From positions 649,843,387 through 649,907,386 of the forward strand of contig NC_053036.3 in NCBI RefSeq assembly GCF_002575655.3: 64,000 bases of DNA, read 5' to 3'. Positions 34,790-46,809 of the stretch are shown one piece after another (positions within the stretch are counted from its first letter, which is position 1; every line of letters begins with the position of its first letter). The notes beneath the pieces were generated by a model. The model was given only the letters and a program-made list of their open reading frames with translations. It had not been told where the DNA came from and did no database searches. The DNA comes from Aegilops tauschii subsp. strangulata. Its lineage: Eukaryota; Streptophyta; Magnoliopsida; Poales; Poaceae. The position numbers and the translations under genes were made by a program.

Positions 34790-37700
34790 TGTCACGACTG
34801 GTTTTTCAATAAAATAATTATTGAGAAACCAATCCCTGTTACGGACCAGCGAGGAAGAATTCCTTCTCACTGATAGACAATACATTGGTCACAGAAGAAA
34901 AGTACCAGGAGTACTAAACATAATACAAGGTTGAGCAGAGACTGCCCAACAATTTATTACATGCACGCCGATAAAACAATACGGCGGATAGGGTGGCAAA
35001 CTACTAACTCACGATAATAACGATGGTGGAGATATCACCGCGGGGCGAGTGATATGACTCCAGAAGACTACAGCTCTTCGAGCGTCGGAGTGAGGCTCGA
35101 GAAGACTTATTGCGGGTGGCGGAAGCGTAAACGATACAAGTGACCAATATCCGGGATCGCGCAGGACTGACTGGGACTCCTCTAGGTGTCGGACGCGCTA
35201 TCAAACTCTTCATCCAAGAGATCGCCTTCGTCAACATCTGGCCAAATCAACAAGCCATGTGAGTACTATGAAAGTACTCGCAAGACAGTTCGGACATAAG
35301 GTATAACAAATGCAAACATGAAGCACATGAATAAGTTAACCAGTGCGATCAGACACAGAGATAATAAATACTGGGTGCCAAGCGAGGGTCTGAATGACGC
35401 CTCGAGCGGAAACTACAGAATAGTAATGCGGGTGCCAAACGAGTGTCTGAAAGACTCCTCGAGCGGAAAATGCGGAATAATAATACTGGTGCCAAACGAG
35501 TGTCTGAAAGACTCCTCGAGCGGAAAATGCGGAATAATAATACAGGTGCCAAACGAGTGTCTGAAAGACTCCTCGAGCGGAAAATGCGGAATAATAATAC
35601 TGGTGCCAAACGAGTGTCTGAAAGACTCCTCGAGCGGAAAATGCGGAATAATAATACTGGTGCCAAACGAGTGTCTGAAAGACTCCTCGAGCAGAAAATG
35701 CGGAATAATAATACTGGTGCCAAACGAGTGTCTGAAAGACTCCTCGAGCGGAAAATGCAGAATAATAATGCCACAGTCGGGCGTCGGGGCGACACCACAT
35801 AAAGGGCTTATAACAGAAAATAAAGACAGTACATGCCACAGTCGGACGTCTGAGCGACATCGCATAAAGGGCTTATATTGTAACACAACAATACAATAGT
35901 TCGGGAATATAACTTATCACAAGCATGAGACAAATATAATGTTAGTCCATCCACAGGAATAACAATGAAATTGAATTTACCACTTGAGCTTGTTCACCAG
36001 GGGCAAGATTTTCACACGGATAGATTTGGATGTAAAGTCTACATTACTGATCATGGATACGATTATTTGGAAAGAATTGACTCTGCAGAGTTTGTGCTTC
36101 ACCACAGCCAACGGATTTCAGTAGTCACGGGGACTAGTTCCGTCTACGGTGTTCTGGAAGGAACACGTCTAACCAGTACACACCCAATTTAACCATCCGA
36201 AGCCAGGGATCACCCTCGGCAACATTCAGGAAAAACCCTGAGTCGGGGAGGCTACAACCTCGCGTAGCATGGGATCAAATTTCTATACGCGCGCTATAAG
36301 GGGGTGCCCCCCCTCTCGGTCCCAACCGGAAACACCCATGCCCCCTGACCGAATGACTGGCTTTAATCCTGGGCCAAGGTACCATCATCCCGGCCTCTCT
36401 ATTTGGTGTGTACACGGAAAGAGGTTACCAACTTACTAAACCGTATCCTGGCAATGAGACATGTGGTAGCACGGAAAGGGGAAGGGACGATAACACGGCT
36501 CCAACCATGTTAACGTCGATAAAGTCGGATGACACATGGCTGGCATGCTACAACAGTACCACCTTGCTGCCCTTCATGTCACCACATGATTAGGCCACCT
36601 CTCATCAGAGGTCATCGCAACTTTGGAACATGCGGGAAAAGATCGATAACGTGGCTCCAACCACGTTAACGTCGAAGAGAATCGGATGACGCAAGGCTGG
36701 CATGCTACAACAGTGCCACCTTGCTGCCCTTCATGTCACTACATGATTAGGCCACCTCTCATCAGAGGTCATCGCAACTTCGGAACAACCGGGTCGTTGC
36801 CTCACAAGCAACGAGGTACTTAACGACACTCACATGCCACGCACAAACTTTCACATGAACATGCAAAACATCTGCCATATCAAATGTTCAAACATGCTTG
36901 CCTGGTTCGGAGAAGTCGGAGTCTAGCTCGGCGAAGTTCGCGGCTCCGTCCCCTCTCCCGGAACCTACGGCAATCACGAAACGGGGTACTAACGTGAAAA
37001 CCAACACATGCACAGAAACATTGCCAAATATTTTTCAAATAAATCCCATAACAAACTAGACAAAATTTTAAGATTGACAGAAAAAGAATCACTCAAAAAT
37101 ACCTTTTCATTAAAAAGTTATAAAGGTTTCTGTCCAGGGACCTTTCTGTAATGAAACAGAAAAGTTCCAGGGTTTTAACTGAGAAAACAGAAAACGCTTC
37201 GGCTGGGAATGCGCAAGCGCAAGGAGAAAACGTATTTTGCCCGAAGGCGCCAACAGAAAACGGTTCGGGGAAAAAAAACAGGGGCTGACACGCGGGGCCC
37301 GCATGTCAGGTTTGAAAGCTCGCCGGCGCCCGAAGACGGCGGTGGACGCCGGCGTCGAACCACAGCGAGTTAGGAGAAACGGAGGGTACCAAGAGCTTCA
37401 GTGTCTTCTTCCGCGTCGGTGGGTGGTGGACTCGTCCAACGGGGAGCACCACGTCGACGGCGACACTATCTCCGGCGGACGGCGGTTCGGGTGAGGATGG
37501 GGAACTCCGGTGGAGGGCTGCAAAGTACGAATTGAGGCGCGGGTCAGAACGGGTGATGCAAGGAGAAGCTACTGGCAAGAGAATGGGGGCTGCGGAGCAC
37601 ACACGGGGGCGAATCGGGCTGGATCCCGTGGCGGATCGCGGCGGCCGGAGTCGAGGAAGGAGACCCCCTCGCGGCTCTTCCAGTGGCTGGGCGTGCTCTA

Positions 37701-39057
37701 GGGGAAGTGTAGGGCTGGTGGGTGCTCGAGATGAAGCTCGGGGCCCCTATTTATAGGCAGATCGACGGGGTGGCCGTGAACGGAGAATCTCCGGCGAGCG
37801 ATTACGGCAGAGCAGTGGGTTGGCAGGGGGTTTGAGCGGTCGAGCAGCATCAGTGGATGTTACTGGACTCGATTTGCAGCTGAACGGGGTTGGTCTTGGC
37901 GTAATGGCGTCTGCCCACGGTGAGGTGACCGCACGGGCTCAACGGCGGCAGAGAGCGCGCTCCGCGCCCTGGGGTTCACGACAAGAGCGGCAGCGCATTC
38001 GGGGGAGTGGACGGCCACGCGGCGGGCTCGGGTGGTTTGGGCGGCGCTGGGTGGAGTCGGCAGTGCCGTGTCTCCCGCTGGCGTCCGCAAAGCCGCCGCC
38101 GGCGTCGGTCACGGGGCGGCGCACCTTCTGCTGCTCGTCGCCGACGCCCGCAAGATGCCAGGCACTCGTGCGGTGCAGGAACGAGAGGGCGAGGACGAGG
38201 AGCAAGGCGACGCGAGGGTACTGGCGAGATCGACGCCCGTCTCTGAAGAAAACGACAGTGAGCACTGACTGAACTCTGAAGTTAACTGAACTTGACAGTG
38301 ACCATGCACTGCAGGTGTTCGAAAGTAGGTTTTGGTAAAGAGATAAATTTTTCTGGAGCTGTAACTTGGTGAGATGATCACTCAAAGCACCCAGGGGCTG
38401 CATGAATTTACTTGGAATTTTTGGAGAAGGTTTTGAATGAATTTCACCAAATTTGGCAAATCTGGTCCAAACTTGCAGCTGATGTAGTTTGAAAATTTTG
38501 AACTGGAGATCAGTGGATCTTCATGGTTCCAGGTTGAGGGTTCAAAGGACTAGGAGGGGAAAAAGGTTTGGTGGCAAAAATCAAAACAGAAAAAGGAGTT
38601 CCTTTGTAAATCTCCAAGTGCTATAAGAGAAGACAGAAATTTATTTGAATAGAATTTGAATGGAAATAAATACATGGGGAGGTTCAACTTGCTGGATTTG
38701 ATGCAAATCATGATCCAGAGGTGAGGGAAGGGTTAGGAGAGAGGATTTGCACTAATGCCATGGCAAGAAGGAATAGTTGAAAGTGGCAAAGGACTTTCCA
38801 AAAGCCATAGTGCATTCTCAAAAAGGATTTTCAAAGGTTATTCTCTCAAATGAAAAAAAACATTTTGTCTTGAGCCCAAATGAAAAGCAAGAACCCCCAA
38901 TGTCAAAGGCAGATCTTGGGTGAATCCAAATAAAATTTTTGCCATAAAGAAAAATATTTGAGAGTGAGAGTTCTCTTGAAGAAATTTTTTTTTAAATCAC
39001 TCCCATCAAGTCAAATAAAATCTTTTGAAAAATCCAAATAAAAACATGGGTGTCACA
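34790..39057 (-). mobile_element. Solo LTR of the B subfamily, reverse orientation, inside C's 5' LTR
   Basis: It starts TGTCACGAC and ends GGGTGTCACA, the exact reverse complement of the family LTR ends. It is 4268 bp with no internal sequence. Flanks GAGTT (34785-34789) and GAGTG (39058-39062) form a 5-bp TSD with one mismatch. In U3 and TATA details (AGACGGGCGTCGATC, TATAAATAGGGG) it follows B rather than C. It contains two 65-bp and seven 57-bp units (about 35371-35880) and a minus-strand TATA box at 37755-37748. It arose by LTR-LTR recombination of a full element, so it is younger than C. Confidence 0.93.
37748..37755 (-). promoter_or_regulatory. LTR promoter TATA box of the solo LTR
   Basis: TATTTATA on the plus strand (TATAAATA on the minus). 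Transcription leftward would cross the solo LTR and then the antisense of C's 5' LTR first segment. Confidence 0.6.
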
Positions 39058-41066
39058 GAGTGTCGGTAAATACCTCGTTGCTTGTAAGGCAACTACCCGC
39101 TTGTTCCAAAGTTGCGATGATCTCTGATGAGAGGTGGCCTAATCATGTGGTGACATGAAGGGCAGCAAGGTGGTACTGTTGTAGCATACCAGCCTTGCGT
39201 CATCCGACTTTCTCCGACGTTAACATGGACGGAGTCATGTTATCGTTCTTTTCCCGCATGTTCCATAGTTGCGATGATCTCTGATGAGAGATGGCCTAAT
39301 CATGTGGTGACATGAAGGGCAGTAAGGTGGTACTGTTGTAGCATACCAGCCTTGCGTCATCCGACTATTTCTGACGTTAACGTGGACGGAGTCACGTTAT
39401 CGATCTTTCCCCCTTCCGTGCTACCACATGTTTCATTTGCCAGGATGCGGTTTAGTAAGCTGATAACCTCTTTCCGTGTACACACCAAACAGAGAGGCCG
39501 GGATGATGGTACCTTGGCCCAGGATTAAAGCCAGTCATCCGGTCAGGGGGCATGGGTGTTTCCGGTTGGGACCGAGAGGGGGGGCACCCCCTTAGAGCGT
39601 GCGTATAGAAATTTGATCCCATGCTACGCGAGGTTGTAGCCTCCCCGTCTCAAGGTTTTTCTTGAACGTTGCCGAGGGTGATCCCTGGCTTCGGAAGGTT
39701 GAATTGGGTGTGTACTGGTTAGACGTGTTTCTTCCAAAACACCGTAGACGGAACTAGTCCCCGTGACTACTGAAATCCGTTGGCTGTGGTTGAGTACAAA
39801 CTCTGCAGAGTCAAATTTCCTTCCAAGTCATCGTATCCATGATCAAATAGTGAAATCAGTACATCCATATCTATCCGCGTGAAAACTTGTCCCCGGTGAA
39901 CAAGCTCAAGTGGTAAACCCAGTTTGATTATTATTATTGTGGATGGACTAACCTTATGTTTGTCTCGTACTTGCAGTAAATTTGTGTTCCCGAGTTATTG
40001 AATTATTGAACTACAATATAAGCCCTTTATGTGATGTCGCTCAGACGTCCGACTGTGGCGTGTTCTTGTTTTCTTACTTTGAATATAAGCCCTTTATGTG
40101 ATGTCGCTCAGACGTCCGACTGTGGCACGCACTGCTTTTATTTTCTGTTATAAGCCCTTTATGTGGTGTCGCCCCGACGCCCGACTGTGGCATTACTATT
40201 CTGCATTTTCCGCTCGAGGAGTCATTCAGACACTCGTTTGGCACCAGCATTATTATTCTTGCATTTTCCGCTCGAGGAGCCATTCAGACCCTCGCTTGGC
40301 ACCAGCATTATTATTCTTGCATTTTCCGCTCGAGGAGTCATTCAGACCCTCTCTTGGCACCAGTATTACTACTCTGCATTTTCCGCTCGAGGAGTCTTTT
40401 AGACACTCGCTTGGCACCAGTATTACTATTCTGCAGTTTTCCGCTCGAGGCGTCATTCAGACCCTCGTTTGGCACCCCGTATTTATTATCTCTATGTCTG
40501 AACGCACTGGTTAATTGTTCATATGCTTCATGTTTGCATTTGTTATATCTTATGTCCGAACTGTCTTGCGAGTACTTTCATAGTACTCACCTGGCTTGTT
40601 GATTTGGCCAGATGTTGACGAAGGCGATCTCTTGGATGAAGAGTTTGATAGCGCGTCCAACGCCTAGAGGAGTCCCAGTCAGTCCTGCGCGATCCCGTAT
40701 TTTGGTCACTTGTATTATATACGCTTCCGCCACCCGCAATAAGTCTCCTCGAGCCTCACTCCGACGCTCGAAGAGCTGTAGTCTTCTAGAATCATATCAC
40801 TCGCTTCGCGGTGATATTTCCACCACCGTTATTATCGTGAGTTAGTAGTTTGCCACCCTACCCGCCGTCTTGTTTTATCGGCGTGCTTGTAATAAATTGT
40901 TGGGCAGTCTCCGCTCAACCTTGTATTATATTTAGTACTCCTGGTATTTTTTTTCTTCTGTGACCAAGATATTGGCTACCAGTGAGAAGGGATTCTTCCT
41001 TACTGGTCCGTAAAAGGGATTGGTCTCTCAATAATTATTTTATTGAAAAACCGGTCGTGACAAGCT

Positions 41067-41081
41067 TGGTATCAGAGCCAG
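41067..41081 (+). other. Primer-binding site of element C (initiator tRNA-Met type)
   Basis: TGGTATCAGAGCCAG, four bases after the 5' LTR end at 41062, identical to that of B. Confidence 0.9.
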
Positions 41082-41227
41082 GCTGACTGTAGGAAGCCAC
41101 TAGGTGCGATCGCTAATCGATTATTAGCGTTTTTGTGCTTTTTCAGCATTTTGCAATTGTAGCTATTTTCTGTCGGTCATCATAAATTTATGACATGACT
41201 ACTCAGAATTTTTGCCTACTTTTGTAG

Positions 41228-42034
41228 ATGGCTGGCAGCAGCTGTGAGAATCGAGTGTTCACGAACGTGCCCGAGGGGTTTGTCAAGCTCCTCGTCTCCA
41301 TCACCAAGCTCGCGATCGGGCCAGCAGCTCGCCCGGAGTTCACGCTCTACCAGCACAAGCTCAGTGACGACGTGTCTATGCACCAAGCTGTGGTGCAATT
41401 CAAGGGAGGACGTTCTGCAGCTCGCCACTTCCGTTTTGTGGGAAGGGCCATGCCTACGGAGAGGCATGCCATGCAGATGGCTGCCCGTGAGGCGATAGCT
41501 CGCCTTCGGGACATCCTTCCTACGATGAAGACTCATCGCTACCGCTACCTCCCATGCCATGTGCCATACACCAGCCACTATGCATTCGCCTGCCATCAGG
41601 GAGAGCGAGATGAAGCCATCGAGATGGTTGTGGAGTATCTCAAGGCTCTGGAGGAGTCTTTCGACAACCTCGTGGACGATCTTGTGGCTGCCCGCATGGA
41701 CTTAGTCCGGGGCGGTCCTGCCAGCAGGAAGGAGCTTCTCCACACGGCGCCACCTCTGACATTCGTGTCGTCTTCAGCCTCGTATGCACCGGCCGTTTTG
41801 GCCACTGCTCGCCGTCTGCCTACCACTGAGGAGTTCGATCGATTCATCGCTCCTACTCCAGTCAGAGCCGCACCGCCTGCCGCACCCGCTCTACCACCAG
41901 TCGCCCCCGCACCATCTCCAGAGCGCAGCGTTACGCGCCAGGAGCCAGCTAGAGAGGAGGTGGAGGTTGACTCTCCTGGACCGCTGAGCCTTGCCATCGG
42001 CAAGGGGAAGGAGATCTTCACCATCTCCGACTGA
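41228..42034 (+). CDS. Extra ORF between PBS and gag of element C (268 aa, dsRBD-like N-terminus)
   Basis: Counterpart of 11008-11811 in B and fully open, although the gag-pol of this copy has five lesions. Differences from B are mostly silent or conservative. The changes fall at residues near 59, 71, 103 and 124 and in the Pro/Ala-rich C-terminal third, where an in-frame GTG codon is added. The dsRBD-like segment (residues 12-98), the coiled coil (126-160) and the charged C-terminal tail ending KGKEIFTISD are kept. The function is not known; an RNA-binding role is a hypothesis from the residue pattern only. Confidence 0.65.
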   Translation: MAGSSCENRVFTNVPEGFVKLLVSITKLAIGPAARPEFTLYQHKLSDDVSMHQAVVQFKGGRSAARHFRFVGRAMPTERHAMQMAAREAIARLRDILPTMKTHRYRYLPCHVPYTSHYAFACHQGERDEAIEMVVEYLKALEESFDNLVDDLVAARMDLVRGGPASRKELLHTAPPLTFVSSSASYAPAVLATARRLPTTEEFDRFIAPTPVRAAPPAAPALPPVAPAPSPERSVTRQEPAREEVEVDSPGPLSLAIGKGKEIFTISD

Positions 42035-42360
42035 GAGCACCAAGTAGCCGCGTGTTATGTCTGCTTGTATGATGTGCTGTTTTATCTGTACGCTAGTTTG
42101 TATTGGTGTGTTTGCTGCCTTCCGGAGTAGTACGCTAGTTTTAATAATATGTCAGGATTGTGTACGCGCATCCTGAGTGCTGTATCATGTGTTTGCTTTT
42201 CGCATGTAAGATTTATGTTAAGCAGTCCTTCTCTGTGCAAAAATCGTTTATGTTTTCTTGAAAAAACTTGAAGCCTTTTTAATTGTTGCCTTTGCAAGAT
42301 TTTTCTTGTGCTACACAGTTTTTCTCATGGGTTTGGCAAATAATACCCCAGACTGGAAAA

Positions 42361-45300
42361 ATGTCTCGCCCGTGGACTCGCTCCATGCCCAATTAGCCAG
42401 AAGAGGTTTACGGGACACAGACCAGCAACAATTTCACTCAGGGTCAGTCCAGTCAACAAGACAGTGAAGCAGCACTGTCTCAAGTATACCTTCTCTTCGA
42501 GCAAAGCCAGCAACAGCATCAAGAGATTATGAATCATGTCATCAATATGGGAAACCACCGTGAACCCTATCAACCACATTCCAAGTTATCTGAGTTACAG
42601 AAGACTCGCCCCTCAACTTTTGCTCACACCGATAGGCCACTGGAAGCCGATGATTGGCTTCGTGACATTGAAAGGAAACTGATTATTTCTCAGTGTTCAG
42701 ATCATGAGAAGGTGCTCTATGCACCACACTACCTTACTGGAGCAGCTGCAGCATGGTGGGAAAACTTCCTACACATGCATCCCAGTGAACACAACATCAC
42801 CTGGGAAGAGTTCAAGGAAGGCTTCCGTGGGGCACACATCCCCAGGAGCATCCTAAAGATCAAGAAGAGAGAGTTTGATGACCTGAAGCAGAGAGGCATG
42901 TCGGTGACAGAATACAATGGTCAGTTTACCCAGCTGTCTCGTTATGCCTACGACTAGCACATGACAGAAAGCAAGAAGATGGAAAAATTCCTAGACGGCC
43001 TGACACCAGCACTAAGATGCCAACTGATTGTGCACACCTTTCCGGATTTTAAAACTCTGGTGGACAAGGCCATTACCTTGGAAAATGAGCGCCGTAGTCT
43101 GGAAGATATCCGTAAGAGGAAGAGGGACAAGACGACTCTTGCTCGCAACAACCGAGGCAAGACTGAGGGCCCAAGGACAGACGCAAGGAGATCCACGACT
43201 ACTAATCCAAAGCCCGTCGGACAGTTTCATCCCAGGGACAAGGAGTACACATACCGTCCAGGGATCACCTGCTATGCTTGTGGTCAACAAGGGCATTATG
43301 CTAAACAGTGCCCGAAGCCAAGAGACTCGGCACCCAAGCCGAACAATGGTGGAAACAATCCCGCCCCCAAGCGCAACAATTTCAACCCCAACAACAACCA
43401 CAGGAAGGGTCACCTGAACCATGTGACCAGGGAAGAAGCGCATAATGCCCCAGACATCGTGCTCGGTACGTTCCCTGTCAACACAGTACCTGCCACGGTT
43501 TTGTTTGATTCTGGAGCTTCCCATTCGTTCGTTTCGAAGAGTTTTGTTTTGCAACATGGTTTTCCGATACTTCCCTTGGAAAAATCTATGATCATCAAGT
43601 CTCCCGGAAATAAGCAAATCGCTCAGGGTTACTGCCAAGGAGTGGTCATTGAGTTCGAAGGACTACAATTCCACGCGAATCTCATCGTGTTGGAGAGTAA
43701 AGGACTGGATGTCATTTTAGGGATGGACTGGTTGACCACCAACAAAGGATTCATTGACTGTTTCAATCGGACAGTGATTCTCACTCACCATCACGGCAAG
43801 ACAATAAGAGTTTCCGCTCAAGAAAGGCCACGATCACAGAAACCAAAACTGAACAAAATGGACATTGCAGGACTGAGAAAAGTTCCAGTGGTATGCGAGT
43901 TTCCAGATGTGTTACCTGAAGAACTACCAGGCATGCCACCAGACCGAGAGATAGAATTCAGCATTGAACTAGCACCTGGCACCGCTCCCATCTATAAGAA
44001 GCCGTATAGAATGGCACCCTCAGAATTGGTGGAGTTGAAGAAGCAGATAAAGGAGTTGTTAGACAAAGGATTTATTCGAGCCAGCTCCTCACCTTGTGGT
44101 TCGCCTGTGTTGTTCGCCAAGAAAAAGGATGGGACACTGAGACTGTGTATAGACTATCGAGCCCTCAATATGGTCACCATCAAAAACAAATATCAGATGC
44201 CACGGATAAATGATTTGTTTGACCAGCTCGCACAAGCCAAGGTATTTTCAAAGATCATTTGAGATCGGGATACCATCAACTGAAGGTACGGACAGAAGAT
44301 ATCCCCAAGACAGCATTCACTTCCAGATATGGATTATACGAGTTTACAGTGATGCCTTTTGGGCTAACGAACGCCCCCGCATATTTCGTCCACCTCATGA
44401 ACAAAGTGTTCATGAAATTCATGGACAAATTTGTGGTGGTATTCATTGACGATATTCTGGTTTACTCAAGGACACCAGAAGAGCATGCTGAGCACCTCAG
44501 AATTGTTTTGGGAGAATTGAGGAAACATCAGCTGTACGCCAAATTTAGCAAGTGCGAATTTTGGCTAAGACAAGTTGGTTTCTTAGGCCATATAATGAAC
44601 CAAGAAGGCGTGGCCGTAGACCCAGAAAAAGTCAAGGCCATACTGGACTGGAAGCCACCCGCCAACGTCACAGATGTGCGGAGTTTCCTAGGGATGGCCG
44701 GATATTACAGAAGATTTATTGAAGGATTCTCCACTGTGGCAAAACCAATAACACAGTTGCTCAAGAAGGACAAGAAATTTGTATGGACGGAAGCATGTGA
44801 GCAGAGCTTCCAAGAACTCAAGAAGAAGCTGACAACCGCACCGGTCTTAACTGTGCCAGACATACACAAGAGTTTTGAAGTTTATTGTGACGCGTCCCGA
44901 AAAGGTCTCGGATGTGTACTAATGCAGGATGGCAAAGTAGTCGCATATGCCTCACGGCAGCTACGAAAACATGAGGAAAATTACCCAACACATGACTTGG
45001 AGCTAGCAGCAGTCATACATGCACTCAAGGAGTGGAGGCACTTTCTGTTGGGAAATCGCTGTGAAATATATACGGACCATAAGAGCCTCAAATATATTTT
45101 CACACAGCCAGAGCTGAATTTACGCCAACGACGCTGGTTGGAACTGGTCAAGGACTATGACGTCGGCATTCACTACCATCCAGGGAAAGCAAATGTAGTG
45201 GCCGGTGCCCTTAGTCGAAACCCCAGCCCGGACAATGACGGTCCGCAAAACTTGAGGCCTGAGTTTCAGCGAGAGTTCGCTAGGCTCGACATGATGTTAG

Positions 45301-46797
45301 TCTCTGAGGGCACCGTATCAAACCTGGAGATACAACCCACCCTGGTGGAACGAATTAAGAAGGCTCAACAGGGACATCCCAGCATCGAAGGCATAAAGAA
45401 GAAAATGAACCTTGGTAAGGCTTCAGAGTTCGTCACAGACAGTGAAGGAACATTATGGTACGGAGATAGACTTTGCGTACCTAACATTGAGGAACTCAAG
45501 CAGTAGATCTTAACGGAAAGCCACACCGCTCCATACTCGATCCATCCTGGAGGAACCAAAATGTACAAGGACATCCAGGAAAGATTTTGGTGGCACGGTA
45601 TGAAAAGAGATATAGCCACATTCATTGCTTGTTGCGATTCATGTCAGCGCATCAAGGCCGAGCACCAAAAGCCAGCAGGGCTACTCCAGCCTAACAGGAT
45701 ACCGAAGTGGAAATGGGACGAAATAGGAATGGATTTCATCGTCGGACTACCCCGATCACAATGCGGAAATGACGCCATATGGGTCATCACAGACCGACTA
45801 ACCAAGGTTGCTCATTTCATCCCCGTGAAGACTACCTACTCCACACAAAGACTGGCCAAACTTTATCTCTCCCGTATAGTTTGCTTGCACGGAGTCCCAA
45901 AGACTATAATATCAGACCGAGGCACACAATTCGTCTCCAAATTTTGGGATCACCTACAACAAGCTCTGGGCACGCAACTAGCTTTCAGTACAGCATACCA
46001 CCCTCAGACTGATGGACAAACGGAACGTGTAAACCAAATCCTAGAGGATATGCTAAGAGCCTGTGTGCTCACCTATGGATCCAGCTGGGAAGAGAGTTTG
46101 CCTTATGCCAAATTTGCTTACAACAACAGTTACCAAGCCAGCTCGCAAATGGCACCCTTTGAAGTACGGACGGAGGTGTCGTACCCCACTGAATTGGTCA
46201 GAAACAGGTGACAGCCGTATCTTCGGCCCAGACATGCTTAAAGAGGCCAAGGAGAAAGTTAAACAAATCAGGGACAGACTCAAGACAGCACAGAGCCGAC
46301 AAAAGAGCTACTATGATCAGAAGCATCGTGAGGTCAGCTTTGAACCCGGTGATTCCGTATACCTACGAGTATCTCCTATGAGGGGTCTACAACGGTTCAA
46401 AATTAAGGGGGAGCTAGCCCCAAGATTTATTGGACCATTTTGTGTAAAGGCACGAAGAGGCACAGTAGCCTACCAACTAGACCTACCCAAGGAGCTGTCA
46501 GACGTCCATGACGTATTCCACGTCTCACAATTGAGAAAATGTGTGAATAACCCGGAGAAGCATGTACCTCATGAGAACATTGATATGCAACCAGATCTCA
46601 CCTACAGAGAAAGACCAGTAAAGATTTTAGAAGAGTCTGAACGGAGGACCCGTCAGAAAACGACAAGGTTTTACAGGGTTCAGTGGAGCAACCACACTGA
46701 GGATGAAGCTACATGGGAAAGGGAAGATTTTCTCCGGGCAGAGTATCCATATCTATTTGAGGATCAGCAGAAATCTCGAGGACGAGATTTTTCCTAA
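42361..46797 (+). pseudogene. gag-pol: gag-pol of element C
   Basis: Same protein plan as B: gag with a CCHC knuckle (43270-43315), protease ([12 protein letters not shown] near 43500), RT (FIDDILVY near 44444), RNase H, integrase (GMDFIVGL near 45728, ISDRGTQF near 45913, QTERVNQ near 46018), and a chromodomain-like tail. Unlike B it has no frameshift between protease and RT. Lesions are TAG at 42394 (CAG in B), TAG at 42955 (GAG in B), a one-base deletion near 44256, TAG at 45504 (CAA in B), and a five-base deletion near 46160 in the integrase. In addition the RNase H motif VADALSR reads VAGALSR here, removing the fourth catalytic acid. Confidence 0.92.
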
Positions 46798-46809
46798 GGG
46801 GGTAGGTGT

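Larger units (their letters stand above)
32562..41062 (+). repeat. 5' LTR of element C, split by a reverse solo LTR
   Basis: Segments 32562-34784 and 39058 (or 39063)-41062 together match the uninterrupted 3' LTR at 46810-51035; compare 'gcgtggcatatgagtgtcgg' at 49022 with the broken version at 34775/39058. TATA box at 33859. The right segment holds two stem-loop-bearing repeats (39100-39400), three 65-bp units and five 57-bp units (40015-40480). Confidence 0.92.
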
